Part shown: positions 9,130 to 18,701 of the stretch, piece by piece
How positions within the stretch are numbered: the first letter of the stretch is position 1
Layout of the letters: each line of letters begins with the position of its first letter
From: Bacteroidia bacterium
GTDB taxonomy: Bacteria > Bacteroidota > Ignavibacteria > SZUA-365
Direction: 5' to 3'
Assembly: GCA_027493955.1 (NCBI GenBank)
Contig: JAOSJT010000001.1
Span: 2,653,131-2,717,130 of the forward strand
DNA: 64,000 nt
Translations under genes and position numbers: made by a program
The notes under the pieces: generated by a model
The model's database searches: none
What the model saw: only the letters and a program-made list of their open reading frames with translations
What the model was told of the DNA's origin: nothing

Positions 9130-9464
9130 TGTTAGGAGCGGAGAGCAGAGACAGCGGAGAGCGGAGAGCAAAGAGCGGAGAGTACGGCCTTGCACGTCGA
9201 ACGTACGAGCGACGCATCCAGATATCGCAACTCATTTTCAGGGGATTGTGCAATTCGGATGTCGGCGCAACAAATTGAAACGATAGACACTCGCAGCCGA
9301 AGCCCGGTTCGTGTGCGGACTTCCTTGTCTTGTGCGGACATTCTCTCTGCTCTCTGCTCTCTGCTCTTCGCTCTCTCTGCTCTCTGCTCTTCGCTCTCTA
9401 TGCTCTCAACCCGGCATTCACTATTTTTCCTGTTGTCCGGTTGCTACACACCGGCGGTGAAATC
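9130..9464. repeat. GAGAGC/GCTCTC word-repeat inverted structure, no gene
   Basis: Left arm 9136-9181 is a run of GAGCGGAGAGC-, GAGCAGAGAC- and GAGCAAAGAGC-like words. Right arm 9341-9405 is the complementary CTCTCTGCTCTCTGCTCTTCGC run. They could fold into a long imperfect stem around a loop of about 160 bp. The right arm ends about 60 bp before the queE start. No gene or riboswitch was recognised. Confidence 0.7.
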
Positions 9465-10121
9465 ATGACCACAGTACGACTCAACGAGATTTTTCACAGC
9501 ATACAGGGTGAGGGCAGCAGGGCGGGCCTGCCCTGCGTGTTCGTGCGCCTGCATGGCTGCGGCTTGCGCTGCTTCTGGTGCGACACACCTTATGCGCTCG
9601 ACCATAAGAACGGCGGCGAGGTTCTTCCACTCGACGAGGTCATTGCGCGGGTGGAATCCTTCGGATGCAATTTCGTGGAACTCACGGGCGGCGAGCCGCT
9701 CGAGCAGGAAGGTGCGTTCGAACTGATGACAGAGCTCTGCGATCGCGGTCACACTGTGGCGGTGGAAACAGGCGGACATGTGGACATCAGCCGTGTGGAT
9801 TCGCGCGTCATCGTGATTCTGGATCTCAAATGTCCTGCTTCCGGGATGACGAAGAAAAATCGCCTCGCCAACCTGGAGTATCTCAAGCCGACGGATGAGG
9901 TGAAGTTCGTTATCGCGGACAGAGCGGATTACGAGTGGGCGTGCGATCTTATGAAAACGGAGCGCATCGGAACGCGCTGCGGTGAAGTGCTGTTTTCACC
10001 GGTGTTCGGCTCAATCGAAGCGGCGGATCTGGCGCGATGGATACTGGATGATCGATTGCGTGTGCGCATGCAATTGCAGCTGCACAAATTCATCTGGCAT
10101 CCCGACACCCGCGGTGTGTAG
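9465..10121 (+). CDS. queE: 7-carboxy-7-deazaguanine synthase
   Basis: 218 residues from ATG 9465 (GGCGG just upstream); the longer open frame runs back into repeats and is not used. It is a small radical SAM enzyme with the CX3CX2C cluster ligands C32, C36 and C39 in HGCGLRCFWCDTPYA, a QueE substrate loop (SIQGEGSRAGLPCVFVRLHG) and a GGEPLEQ SAM motif. It converts 6-carboxy-tetrahydropterin to CDG in preQ0/queuosine synthesis. The first of three queuosine genes in a row; the partner QueD is not in the window. Confidence 0.95.
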   Translation: MTTVRLNEIFHSIQGEGSRAGLPCVFVRLHGCGLRCFWCDTPYALDHKNGGEVLPLDEVIARVESFGCNFVELTGGEPLEQEGAFELMTELCDRGHTVAVETGGHVDISRVDSRVIVILDLKCPASGMTKKNRLANLEYLKPTDEVKFVIADRADYEWACDLMKTERIGTRCGEVLFSPVFGSIEAADLARWILDDRLRVRMQLQLHKFIWHPDTRGV

Positions 10122-10244
10122 ACGCGCCGCCGGCGCACAGGTGCGAGAAACGGTTTTCACGAAACTTCGCGGGTAGCCACGGAAGTCATACCGGACCGGA
10201 CAGTCGCACTCTCTTACCGACATTATCATCACAAGGATACATTC

Positions 10245-10604
10245 ATGGCGGAACTCGTCACTTTCGAAAACAAATATCCCGGCCGCGATTACCTAATCAC
10301 ACATGTGAATCCGGAGTTCACCTCGGTCTGCCCCGTGACGGGACTGCCGGATTTCGCGACCATTACCATTCAGTACATCGCCGATACGCTGTGCATTGAG
10401 CTGAAGTCGCTCAAGTATTACTACCTTGGTTTCAGAAATCAGGGCATTTATTTCGAATCGTCCGTGAATCAGATCCTCGACGATCTCGTCGCCGTTTGCG
10501 CGCCGCGGTACATGAAGGTTATCGGCGAATTCAATACGCGGGGCGGCATACACTCCGTCGTCGAGACCGAGTATGTGAAGCCGGGCTGGTCGCCCGCAAA
10601 ATGA
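10245..10604 (+). CDS. queF: NADPH-dependent 7-cyano-7-deazaguanine reductase, short (YkvM) type
   Basis: 119 residues, the usual size of unimodular QueF. The catalytic Cys29 lies in EFTSVCPVTGLPDF with the general acid Asp36. The family motif CIELKSLKYYYLGFRNQ (NADPH binding, ES/LKS-LK type) and the GEFNTRGGI end are present. It reduces preQ0 to preQ1, the last soluble step before tRNA insertion. ATG at 10245 follows an AAGGA-containing leader, and queC starts 26 bp downstream, so the genes form an operon. Confidence 0.95.
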   Translation: MAELVTFENKYPGRDYLITHVNPEFTSVCPVTGLPDFATITIQYIADTLCIELKSLKYYYLGFRNQGIYFESSVNQILDDLVAVCAPRYMKVIGEFNTRGGIHSVVETEYVKPGWSPAK

Positions 10605-10630
10605 TCATCTTCCAGAATACCGTGTAACTC

Positions 10631-11320
10631 ATGACAAGCAACACGCGGCCGCGACCCCTCGCCGTGGTACTGGCGAGCGGCGGTATGGATTCCTGCGTCA
10701 CCATCGCCATCGCGCAGCAGGATTACGACACGGCTCTCCTGCACGTCAACTACGGACAGCGGACGCAGGCGCGGGAACTGCGCGCGTTTCGCGATATCGC
10801 CGCACATTATCGCATTCCCCCGGAACGCCAGCTCATCATATCCATCGAGCACCTTCTGCGCATCGGGGGATCGAGTCTTACCGACACCGAACTGCGCGTT
10901 CCCGACGCAGAGGAGCGGCAGGACGGCATACCGAACACCTACGTCCCCTTTCGCAATGCCAACATGTTGAGCATCGCCGTCAGCTGGGCCGAAGTGCTGG
11001 GCGCGGAGGCCATATTCGTGGGAGCCGTCGAAGAGGACTCCTCGGGGTATCCCGATTGTCGGGAGGAGTTCTATCAGGCCTATCAACGTGTGATTGAGAC
11101 CGGCACCAGGTATGAGCGGCCGTTGCTCATACACACCCCGCTGATTCACCTGCGTAAATCAGACATCGTGCGGACGGGAATGCAACTCGGGGCGCCTCTC
11201 GAGCTGAGCTGGAGCTGCTATCGCGGCGAACACCGCGCGTGCGGCCGCTGCGAGTCCTGCCACCTGCGTCTCAAGGGCTTCCGCGAAGCCGGCATCGAGG
11301 ATCCGATTGCGTATGAGTAA
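10631..11320 (+). CDS. queC: 7-cyano-7-deazaguanine (preQ0) synthase
   Basis: 229 residues. ATP-pyrophosphatase P-loop SGGMDS (16-21), typical HVNYGQRTQARE and NTYVPFRNANMLSIA segments, and a C-terminal zinc site of four cysteines in SWSCYRGEHRACGRCESC. It turns CDG into preQ0 using ATP and ammonia. With queE and queF this supplies CDG to preQ1; queD and tgt/queA/queG must be elsewhere. Confidence 0.95.
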   Translation: MTSNTRPRPLAVVLASGGMDSCVTIAIAQQDYDTALLHVNYGQRTQARELRAFRDIAAHYRIPPERQLIISIEHLLRIGGSSLTDTELRVPDAEERQDGIPNTYVPFRNANMLSIAVSWAEVLGAEAIFVGAVEEDSSGYPDCREEFYQAYQRVIETGTRYERPLLIHTPLIHLRKSDIVRTGMQLGAPLELSWSCYRGEHRACGRCESCHLRLKGFREAGIEDPIAYE

Positions 11321-11685
11321 CAACTGCCGATTAACGATTGTCGAATGTGCTTCTTCCGTGTAGATAATGGGGCGGTCGGAAAATGGTGAAAAGGAAAAAA
11401 GGTGAAAAGGTATGAGTGGATGGTAAAATGGTGAAAAGGCAGGAGCGCATCGTATAAAGAAGAAAATTACCGGATGCCCACTACCTTTTCACCTTTTCAC
11501 CATTTTTCCTTTTCACGGGTAGTGTTACCTCTTCGCCTAACTCGTTGATCAAGCCGTACGTCGTAAATGTTCCCGCCTACGCTCGCTTGTATCAACGGCT
11601 GTGCCATTCTCGCATGATGCTTCGGCGGGCAGGCCATCGTACATCGTTGATCGTAAATCGTTGATCGTAAATCCTCAAACGCCGG
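11321..11685. repeat. GTGAAAAGG inverted word repeat plus ATCGTTGATCGTAA direct repeat, no gene
   Basis: Left arm about 11379-11438 holds four GGTGAAAAGG/GGAAAA words. Right arm 11482-11516 is their complement (ACCTTTTCACCTTTTCACCA). Further right, CGTTGATCGTAAAT occurs twice in tandem at 11645-11658 and 11659-11672, ending 14 bp before the lepA promoter. No coding sequence seen. Confidence 0.75.
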
Positions 11686-11716
11686 TTGTTTCCCCCTGCA
11701 ACCGGAGGTATATTTA
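11686..11716 (+). promoter_or_regulatory. Bacteroidota-type promoter of lepA
   Basis: TTG (11686-11688), 20-bp spacer, TATATTTA (11709-11716), 31 bp before the lepA ATG. It is the best match in the window to TTG-N20-TAnnTTTG. Confidence 0.7.
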
Positions 11717-11746
11717 TTTGATATGCAATTTTGAACCAAGAGGCAC

Positions 11747-13543
11747 ATGGAACGCACGCGCAATTTCTGCATTATCGCGCACATTGATCACGGAAAATCC
11801 ACACTGGCGGATCGTCTGCTGGAGCGCACGGGCGCAATCACACAGCGCGATCTGGTGAACAACCAGGTACTGGACGACATGGATCTGGAGCAGGAACGCG
11901 GCATCACCATTAAACTGCATGCCGTGCAGATGCAGTACAAGCACAGCGACGGCCTCGAATACACGCTGAATCTTATCGATACGCCGGGGCACGTCGACTT
12001 TTCCTATGAAGTGTCCCGCTCGCTCAATGCCTGCGAAGGCGCCATCCTTGTTGTGGACGCCACGCAGGGCATAGAGGCGCAGACCATTTCGAACCTCTAT
12101 CTCGCCATCGAAGCGGGTCTCGAGATCATCCCGGTTATTAATAAAGTGGATCTCGCCAGCGCCGAAGTCGAGAAAGTCACGCACAGTATCGTGGATCTCA
12201 TCGGCTGTGATCCGGAGGACATCATCCCCGCCAGCGCCAAATCCGGCGTCGGTATTGACGAGATTCTCGACGCCGTGGTTAAGCGTGTTCCCGCTCCCAA
12301 GGGCGATCCCGAAGCCCCGTTGCAGGCACTGATTTTCGATTCCGTTTTCGACTCCTATCGCGGAGCCATCGTGTACATGCGCGTGGTGCAGGGCACGATA
12401 CGGGAGGGTGAGCGCATTCGATTTTTCTCCAACGGCAAGGAATTCGAAGTGGAGGAAGTCGGGATATTGCGCCTGAAGCGATTCCGGACCAAAGAACTTT
12501 CCGCCGGCAATGTCGGCTATCTCATCGCCGGCATCAAGACTGTCGCAGACACGAATGTCGGCGATACCATCACGAACGTCAAGAATCCCGCCTCCGGTCC
12601 TGTACCCGGATACAAGGAAGTGAAGCCCATGGTCTTCTCCGGCATGTATCCGACGGTCAGCGAGGAATTCGAGGAGCTGCGCGACGCACTCGCCAAATTG
12701 CGCCTTAACGATTCGTCGCTGATGTACGAACCCGAAACTTCCGCAGCGCTGGGCTTCGGTTTCCGCGCGGGCTTCCTGGGCCTGCTGCACATGGAGATCG
12801 TGCAGGAGCGCCTCGAACGGGAATTCGGCATGACCATCATCACGACGGTCCCCAACGTCGAGTATTTCGTCATTCTCAAAAGCGGGGAGCGCGTCGTCAT
12901 TGACAATCCTTCGATGATGCCGGAAGTCGGAAAAATCGAGTATGTAGAAGAACCCTACATCTCCGCGCAGATCATCACGCCGACGGAGTACCTCGGCAAC
13001 ATCATGAAGCTGTGCATGGAGCGCCGCGGTGTGTATGTGAATACACAGTACATCGATCCCACGCGCGCGGATGTCCACTTCGAGCTGCCGCTGTCCGAGA
13101 TTATTTTCGATTTCTACGACAAGCTCAAATCCGTGTCGCGCGGCTATGCCTCCTTCGATTACGAATACAAGGATTACCGCGAATCCGACCTCGTCAAGCT
13201 CGACATCCTGCTCAACGGCGAACCCGTGGACGCACTGTCGAGCATTGTGCATCGCTCCAAGTCCTACGACTGGGGCCGCCGTTACTGCCGCAAGCTCAAG
13301 GATTTGATTCCCCGGCAGATGTTCGAGGTCGTCATTCAAGCGGCGATAGGCAATAAGGTCATAGCCCGCGATGTGGTGAAGGCGCTGCGAAAAAACGTGA
13401 CCGCCAAATGCTACGGCGGCGATATCTCCCGCAAACGGAAGCTGCTCGAGAAGCAGAAAGAAGGCAAGAAGCGCATGAAGCAGGTCGGTGCGGTGGAAGT
13501 ACCGCAGGAGGCCTTTCTCGCCGTGCTCTCCATGGACGAGTAG
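11747..13543 (+). CDS. lepA: Elongation factor 4 (LepA), back-translocating ribosomal GTPase
   Basis: 598 residues, full length for the family. G1 is [10 protein letters not shown]2 lies in ERGITIK, G3 DTPGHVDF, G4 NKVD and G5 SAKSG. After the EF-G-like domains II, III and V comes the LepA-specific C-terminal domain ([23 protein letters not shown], then a basic end ...[26 protein letters not shown]). It binds ribosomes and affects translocation and initiation under stress. A lepA-lepB order is common in bacteria and is seen here. Confidence 0.97.
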   Translation: MERTRNFCIIAHIDHGKSTLADRLLERTGAITQRDLVNNQVLDDMDLEQERGITIKLHAVQMQYKHSDGLEYTLNLIDTPGHVDFSYEVSRSLNACEGAILVVDATQGIEAQTISNLYLAIEAGLEIIPVINKVDLASAEVEKVTHSIVDLIGCDPEDIIPASAKSGVGIDEILDAVVKRVPAPKGDPEAPLQALIFDSVFDSYRGAIVYMRVVQGTIREGERIRFFSNGKEFEVEEVGILRLKRFRTKELSAGNVGYLIAGIKTVADTNVGDTITNVKNPASGPVPGYKEVKPMVFSGMYPTVSEEFEELRDALAKLRLNDSSLMYEPETSAALGFGFRAGFLGLLHMEIVQERLEREFGMTIITTVPNVEYFVILKSGERVVIDNPSMMPEVGKIEYVEEPYISAQIITPTEYLGNIMKLCMERRGVYVNTQYIDPTRADVHFELPLSEIIFDFYDKLKSVSRGYASFDYEYKDYRESDLVKLDILLNGEPVDALSSIVHRSKSYDWGRRYCRKLKDLIPRQMFEVVIQAAIGNKVIARDVVKALRKNVTAKCYGGDISRKRKLLEKQKEGKKRMKQVGAVEVPQEAFLAVLSMDE

Positions 13544-13647
13544 GGGAATATTTCATCCCCGCGTAACTGTACGGCTCATGCCTCGTATTCCGGAAGTTGC
13601 CTCTCGAGGTACGACACATTGACGTTTTCTGAAACAGGATATTCGAC

Positions 13648-14502
13648 ATGAAGAAATCATTCATCGAAACGCTGAAATCCCTCGGCTTCGCGCTTGTGGC
13701 CGTCATCATTCTGAACAGCTTTGTCCTGGCCTCCTTTCAGGTGCCGACAGGATCGATGGAAAACACGGTCATGGCGGGTGATTTCCTGTTCGTGAACAAA
13801 TTCATCTACGGCGGAACCACTCCCCCGACCATTCCCCTGCTCGGCATTCTTTTCGGCACCGAGATCGAGGTCCCGTATTTCCGCGTTCCCGGTTTCAGCG
13901 ATCCGGAAAAAGGCGACGTGATCGTCTTCATTTTTCCCGGCTATCGGGACGAGGTGAAAGCGAGCGTTTTTCAATACTACCTGAAACGCTGCGTCGCCAC
14001 TGCCGGCGACACACTCGCGATAAAGGACAAGCAGGTGTACGTCAACGGGAAAAAATTCGACGATCCCGAGGGTGTGCTGTTCAGCCGGAACCTCGAACCC
14101 GCAGGGTATGTCAGTGGCGACATCTTCCCGCGCGGGAAGGAATGGAACCGCGACAATTACGGCCCGCTGCGTATTCCCGCCGAGGGCGACGTCGTTCAAC
14201 TGAACGCCGAAAACATTCAGGAGTGGGCTACCTTCATCCGGCGTGAAGGACACGAGGTGGATGTACGCGGGACGGATATCCTCATCGACGGCAAGCTTGC
14301 GACGTCCTACACGGTGGAGCGCAACTACGTCTTCGGCATGGGCGACAATCGCGACGATTCCCTTGACAGCCGTTTCTGGGGTTTCATTCCTCAGGAGTAT
14401 GTGATCGGGACACCCATGATCGTGTACTGGTCCATGGATCCGATGATCAACAACATTTTCAAGAAAATCCGCCTCTCCCGCATGTTCACCATTATCGGAT
14501 GA
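13648..14502 (+). CDS. lepB: Signal peptidase I, first copy
   Basis: 284 residues. One N-terminal membrane helix (FALVAVIILNSFVLASF), then box B VPTGSMENTVMAGDFLFVNKF with the catalytic Ser, box D YYLKRCVATAGDTL with the catalytic Lys, and box E GDNRDDSLDSRFWGFIP. A long insertion between boxes D and E (about residues 140-215) is typical of Bacteroidota-group enzymes. It cleaves Sec/Tat signal peptides at the periplasmic face. A second intact copy begins 1 bp after its stop, so the two are translated together. Confidence 0.95.
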   Translation: MKKSFIETLKSLGFALVAVIILNSFVLASFQVPTGSMENTVMAGDFLFVNKFIYGGTTPPTIPLLGILFGTEIEVPYFRVPGFSDPEKGDVIVFIFPGYRDEVKASVFQYYLKRCVATAGDTLAIKDKQVYVNGKKFDDPEGVLFSRNLEPAGYVSGDIFPRGKEWNRDNYGPLRIPAEGDVVQLNAENIQEWATFIRREGHEVDVRGTDILIDGKLATSYTVERNYVFGMGDNRDDSLDSRFWGFIPQEYVIGTPMIVYWSMDPMINNIFKKIRLSRMFTIIG

Positions 14503-14503
14503 C

Positions 14504-15466
14504 ATGGCCGACGACGAACGCCAGAGCGAAGGAAACGCAGTCGCGGAGAACACTCCGAACGCAGGAGACACCGCGAAAACGACAGACGAGCGCAACAGTG
14601 ATGTTCCGCGGAAAAATCCGTTGCGCGAATACTGGCGTGTGCTGCTGTTCGCACTGTTCATCGCGCTGTTCCTGAAGGTGTTTTTCATCGAGGCCTTTGG
14701 CATTCCCACCCCGTCCATGTCCTCGACGTTGTTGCCGGGGGATTTCCTGTTCGTCAACAAATTCATCTACGGCATACGCTCCCCGCGGACGATTCCGCTT
14801 ACGAGCATTCGACTTCCGCATGTGACCATTGTGCCCGGGTATTCCTCGCCCGAGCGCGGAGATGTCCTCGTGTTCGAGTTCCCGGGCGAGCGCGCTTCGC
14901 TGGAACAGCCGAACGTACTGAATTACGTGAAACGCTGCATCGGCCTGCCCGGCGACACGGTGGAACTTGCCGGAAAGCGCGTGCTGGTCAACGGCGAGCG
15001 ACTGGAGGATCCGGTTACGGCGCGCTTCCATCCGCATGTGATGGGTCAGGGCGACTTTGACGCGTACATCTATCCCAAAGCGAGCGGCTTCAATCGCGAC
15101 TGGTGGGGACCGATGGTGGTACCTTACAGCGGAATGGAGATAGACCTGACACTGGAAAACATCGATCACTGGCGACTGTTCATCGAGAGAGAAGGACACG
15201 CGGTGCGCTTCACTGCCGAAGGTGCGATACAGGTGGACGGCAATGAGGAAAATTCCTACATCGTGGAGCGTGATTATTTCTTTGTTCTGGGCGACAGCAG
15301 GGACGACAGCCAGGACAGCCGATATTGGGGATTCGTACCCGAGCAAAATATCATCGGAAAGGCGATGCTGATTTACTGGTCCTGGGATGCGTACATCCCG
15401 CTGAGCAGTCCCATCGAACTGTTCGGCTCCGTGCGCTGGGATCGGGTGTTCAGCATCGTTCGCTGA
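14504..15466 (+). CDS. lepB: Signal peptidase I, second copy
   Basis: 320 residues. A charged cytosolic extension of about 45 residues (rich in D, E, N, T) precedes the membrane helix VLLFALFIALFLKVFFIEAF. Catalytic Ser is in IPTPSMSSTLLPGDFLFVNKF and Lys in NYVKRCIGLPGDTV; box E is GDSRDDSQDSRYWGFVP. All active residues are present, so it is not a decayed duplicate. It differs from the first copy in the cytosolic tail and substrate-pocket region, so the two may divide substrates. hemW starts 2 bp after the stop. Confidence 0.95.
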   Translation: MADDERQSEGNAVAENTPNAGDTAKTTDERNSDVPRKNPLREYWRVLLFALFIALFLKVFFIEAFGIPTPSMSSTLLPGDFLFVNKFIYGIRSPRTIPLTSIRLPHVTIVPGYSSPERGDVLVFEFPGERASLEQPNVLNYVKRCIGLPGDTVELAGKRVLVNGERLEDPVTARFHPHVMGQGDFDAYIYPKASGFNRDWWGPMVVPYSGMEIDLTLENIDHWRLFIEREGHAVRFTAEGAIQVDGNEENSYIVERDYFFVLGDSRDDSQDSRYWGFVPEQNIIGKAMLIYWSWDAYIPLSSPIELFGSVRWDRVFSIVR

Positions 15467-15468
15467 CC

Positions 15469-16593
15469 ATGCCCGGCCTCTATCTGCACATTCCCTTCTG
15501 CGACACGAAGTGCATTTACTGCGATTTTTACTCCATTGAAAGCGACGGGAAGCATGAACGCTTTCTTGCGCAACTGCATACAGAGATAGCGCGGCAAGCC
15601 GATCTGATCGTCGCCCCATCCTCGTTTCACAGCATATTCTTCGGTGGGGGAACCCCATCACTTTTGGAAGCGCGGCAGATCGGCGATCTCCTCGAAGCGC
15701 TGCACACGCGCTTCCCCGTTGCGTCCGATGCCGAGATTACCATGGAGTGCAATCCCGGGACGGTGCATGTGGAGAAACTGCGGGGATATCGCGAAGCGGG
15801 CGTGAACCGGCTGAGCTTCGGAGTGCAGTCCTTTCACGAAGACGATTTGCGCTTTTTGAGCCGCATTCACTCCGTCACGCAGGCCGAGGCGGCGATAGGC
15901 GATGCGCACACGGCGGGCTTCGACAATGTGAATCTGGATCTCATGTTTTCGCTGCCGGGACAAACGCCGGAGCGCTGGATGCACAATCTCGAGCGGGCGC
16001 GGGCGCTCGGCACGACACATCTGAGCTGTTATTCGCTGACCGTGGAACAGGGCACGCCGCTCGCGAGCATGGTGCGTCGCGGCACGGTGGCGATGCCGCT
16101 TGATGAGAGCGACGCGACGCTGTTCGAGCTCACCATGGACACGCTCGCCGGCTGGGGCTTCCGTCAATACGAAGTTTCGAATTACGCGCTCCCCGGATAT
16201 GAATGCCGGCACAATCTCACGTACTGGCGGCATGAGGATTATCTCGGTTTCGGTCCCTCCGCGCACAGCACCTGGACCGGCCGCCGCTGGTGGAACGTCA
16301 GCAGTGTACATGCGTACGGTGCGGCGATCGAGCGTGGCGCCTTGCCCGAGGCCGGAGGCGAATTGCTTTCGCCCACACTGCGACGCGAAGAGTACATATA
16401 TCTGCGGCTCAGAAGCGAGGGCATAGATCTCACGGAATTCCGGAAAGTGTTCGGCAGCGATCTCGCCGAGGATAACCGGGCGTTCGTTATCCGCTGCCTT
16501 GAAGCAGATCTGCTTATGCAGCAGGGAAACATACTCCACCTCACGCGCAAGGGAATGCTCGTGTGCGATGAAATCTGCGCCGAGCTGGGGTGA
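15469..16593 (+). CDS. hemW: HemW-like radical SAM heme chaperone
   Basis: 374 residues from ATG 15469 (the frame extends upstream into lepB but MPGLYLHIPFCDTKCIYCDF is the normal N-terminus). CX3CX2C ligands are C11, C15 and C18; GGGTPSLL and ECNPGT are family motifs, and a HemN-type C-terminal domain (YLRLRSEGIDLTEF) follows. The N-terminus lacks the extra cysteine of true HemN coproporphyrinogen dehydrogenase, which favours the heme-chaperone role. It ends an apparent lepA-lepB-lepB-hemW transcription unit. Confidence 0.9.
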   Translation: MPGLYLHIPFCDTKCIYCDFYSIESDGKHERFLAQLHTEIARQADLIVAPSSFHSIFFGGGTPSLLEARQIGDLLEALHTRFPVASDAEITMECNPGTVHVEKLRGYREAGVNRLSFGVQSFHEDDLRFLSRIHSVTQAEAAIGDAHTAGFDNVNLDLMFSLPGQTPERWMHNLERARALGTTHLSCYSLTVEQGTPLASMVRRGTVAMPLDESDATLFELTMDTLAGWGFRQYEVSNYALPGYECRHNLTYWRHEDYLGFGPSAHSTWTGRRWWNVSSVHAYGAAIERGALPEAGGELLSPTLRREEYIYLRLRSEGIDLTEFRKVFGSDLAEDNRAFVIRCLEADLLMQQGNILHLTRKGMLVCDEICAELG

Positions 16594-16668
16594 GCCGAAC
16601 CGGACGAAGGCACCACGTCCCCAATCGGGCGCCGCTCGCGAGACTCTATCGTTGCACCGTCACTTCGC

Positions 16669-16694
16669 ATTCCGCGCAGCCGGCTGCGCGGAAT
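16669..16694. terminator. Perfect 26-bp palindrome between convergent genes
   Basis: Arms ATTCCGCGCAGCC and GGCTGCGCGGAAT form a perfect 13-bp palindrome 75 bp after hemW and touching the stop of the minus-strand lipoprotein gene. A bidirectional terminator is the simplest reading, although no long T-run follows on the plus side. Confidence 0.6.
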
Positions 16695-17137
16695 CATTTC
16701 ACATTGGATACGAACATCTTGATGCGCCCGTCGGCATATTGCCATCCATACACCGCATCCGTGGTATCGCCATGCAGAAAGAGCAGGTCGAAGCCGCTAT
16801 CCCATAGTTCCTCGCGTATTTCGCGAGTTGTCAGGACGAGCGCGTCACCGGGGCGCAGTGCCGGAAGAGTATCGATAACGGTGTCAAAGGGACGCAGATA
16901 GCTCTCTTCCCTTCTGTCGATACGGATAGTGTAGCGATCGATCCTCTTCTCCCAGGCGTACTTCATAACAATGGAGTCATTGCCGGCGCTGACATGAAAG
17001 GGCGCTTCATCGACGAGCCGTTGCCAACGCTGCGAATCCGCATCATTGTTCTCCTGTGTGCACATTGTTATGAATGCTACACTGAAGATGAGTTGGAGTT
17101 GTACGAGCACTCCTCTCTGAAGCAGTCGGCGTTTCAT
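16694..17137 (-). CDS. Hypothetical lipoprotein
   Basis: 147 residues from the ATG at 17137, which has a GAGGAG ribosome binding site 11 bp upstream; the longer open frame (to 17197) has none. The N-terminus MKRRLLQRGVLVQLQLIFSV ends in a lipobox-like FITMC, pointing to a lipoprotein. The rest is mixed and charged (TIRIDRREESYLRPFDTVIDT, DLLFLHGDTTDAVYGWQYADG). I do not recognise a family. It is convergent with hemW. Confidence 0.65.
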   Translation of the reverse strand: MKRRLLQRGVLVQLQLIFSVAFITMCTQENNDADSQRWQRLVDEAPFHVSAGNDSIVMKYAWEKRIDRYTIRIDRREESYLRPFDTVIDTLPALRPGDALVLTTREIREELWDSGFDLLFLHGDTTDAVYGWQYADGRIKMFVSNVK

Positions 17138-17803
17138 TATATACACGTCTCCTCGTTGCTGTAGCTCTATGGGCTCGTCACATCGGAGCACCGGCATCTC
17201 GTTTGCCCTGGTACGTGGAATGGATCCAAATCGCTGTTGGCATGGAATTGTGCCTTACGACTGGATCACCATCTTTCGTGTAAGGAATTTACCGATCGTC
17301 TTGCACTATATCAAGAGATGCAACGCGGGTGTTGTTTTTTTTTAAGACATTCTCGGGACATAGAACCGTTTTCCGTCTACTATACGCTGGTCTCCGGCTT
17401 TCCATCAACAATTATCTCCCGCAAATGTAATTATAAATTGGATTCATGACAGTCGGGTGAGCACATGCTTTCGTGCGTGTGACAGGACGCCGCTTACCCG
17501 GATATAGCGTGGGTGGTTATGGACGAAGCGTGGCATCTCCGTCGCGTCGGTCTTCAGGTTTGCCGCTGTACGATACCGTAAGGAGGGAAATGACCGTTAC
17601 GAGAAATCGCCTGGCATTCCAGGAGGCTACGAGTCCTGACTGGACAGTGAAGGGACGGGGCAATTCCATACTCGCGGGCTCGGGATGCAGGGCGGTGCAC
17701 CGCGAGAGGTATCGGCCACCACCGTGCAAAGCACGATACCGCTTATCGTCTTTCACGTAGCCTTTAACGAATCCCGTCGCTCATCTCCGCGCAATTGTCT
17801 GCG
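17138..17803. other. 666-bp gene-poor gap with T-tract motif
   Basis: No convincing gene; the short open frames here lack start signals and recognisable sequence. At 17332-17354 the plus strand reads a nine-T run followed by AAGACATTCTC. The same T-run plus AAGACATTTTC occurs on the minus strand at 47248-47270, upstream of the anti-sigma-like gene. This suggests a shared promoter or upstream element, but no obvious coding target lies downstream of the copy here. Confidence 0.45.
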
Positions 17804-18556
17804 CTACACCTTCAGCTCATAAATCATGAAACGGCTTTCGTCGGTGAGCGGCGACCAGTCGTAACCGCCCCAGACATTGGTGATGCGCAGCCCCGCCGAG
17901 GCGATGCGCTGCTCTATGTCATCACGCTCGAAGACGCGATAGGTGGGCGTAAAGATTCGCTTGCGATGGAGCAGGCCATCTACGTCATACTCTTCGTAAA
18001 TCTGATAGCTCGTACCGATATGCGTTTCGGCGTTGTAGTTGCGGGCCAGCCAGAAAAGCATACGATTTTCGTTGGGCAGCCGGTACTCGTCCACCAGACG
18101 CAGTGTGCGTCCGTCGCCGCAGGTCTGCGCCGAGGGATGGTGCAGCGTGACAATGGCCCGGCCTTCTTCTGAAATGTGCGCTCGCACACGCCTGAGCGCG
18201 GCGGTGGCGTCGCAGGGATCGGTGAGCTCCTGCAGCGACTGAAAAGGAATAATGACGAGCGGAAAGGTCTTCCCGAGATCGAAGTCACGCATATCCGCTT
18301 TCACGATGTCGATATGCAAACCTTCGGAAGCGGCTTTCTGTTGCATGCGCTGCAATTGTTTCCAGGACGCATCGAGCGCGGTCACCTTCGATCCTTGCCT
18401 GACGAGAGGCAGCGATACGCGACCGGTGCCCGCCGTGACTTCGAGAACTTCGGAGGCTCCCTGACCCTCCTTCTTCCAGAACGAAATGTCGTAATCCGCC
18501 GTGACGTACAGGTCGTACAGATCGGCGATGCGGTCGTAGTTGTTGACGTTGCTCAT
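17804..18556 (-). CDS. SAM-dependent class I methyltransferase
   Basis: 250 residues. SAM motif I is VLEVTAGTGRVSLPLVRQG, with the acidic motif II residue in VTALDASWKQL and motif III in IVKADMRDFDL. The C-terminal half carries a beta-rich region (RIFTPTYRVFERDDIEQRIASAG) typical of small-molecule methyltransferases of the methyltransf_25 type. Substrate unknown. It has its own promoter and is separated from the adjacent restriction genes; GC matches the chromosome rather than the island. Confidence 0.85.
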   Translation of the reverse strand: MSNVNNYDRIADLYDLYVTADYDISFWKKEGQGASEVLEVTAGTGRVSLPLVRQGSKVTALDASWKQLQRMQQKAASEGLHIDIVKADMRDFDLGKTFPLVIIPFQSLQELTDPCDATAALRRVRAHISEEGRAIVTLHHPSAQTCGDGRTLRLVDEYRLPNENRMLFWLARNYNAETHIGTSYQIYEEYDVDGLLHRKRIFTPTYRVFERDDIEQRIASAGLRITNVWGGYDWSPLTDESRFMIYELKV

Positions 18557-18607
18557 GTTGTCCCCCGGAGTGGTTGGATGTGCTGCGAATATGTGCGATA
18601 CCTGAGT

Positions 18608-18638
18608 CCGATATACAAACTTTTGGGGTAAAGAGCAA
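18608..18638 (-). promoter_or_regulatory. Bacteroidota-type promoter of the methyltransferase gene
   Basis: On the minus strand: TTG (18638-18636), 20-bp spacer, TATATCGG (18615-18608), about 50 bp before the start codon at 18556. Confidence 0.55.
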
Positions 18639-18701
18639 ATTTCCCTGTTTCACTTCGTGCGGGAGCTTGTTCTGGCGCACCGCCTCCCCTTCCCACTGTC
18701 G

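Noticed and set aside
7861-9195. 444-residue open frame antisense to the Kelch/Omp28-like gene
   Set aside because: Shadow frame running into repeat DNA; no start signal or family.
9411-9464. preQ1 riboswitch upstream of queE
   Set aside because: The pyrimidine stem and A-rich tail of preQ1-I were not found.
11714-13339. 541-residue open frame antisense to lepA
   Set aside because: It is the exact shadow of a highly conserved gene, has no homology I recognise and is low-complexity (V, H, D, R rich).
17473-17760. 95-residue open frame in the 17 kb gap
   Set aside because: No binding site, basic low-complexity composition, and an equal frame exists on the other strand.
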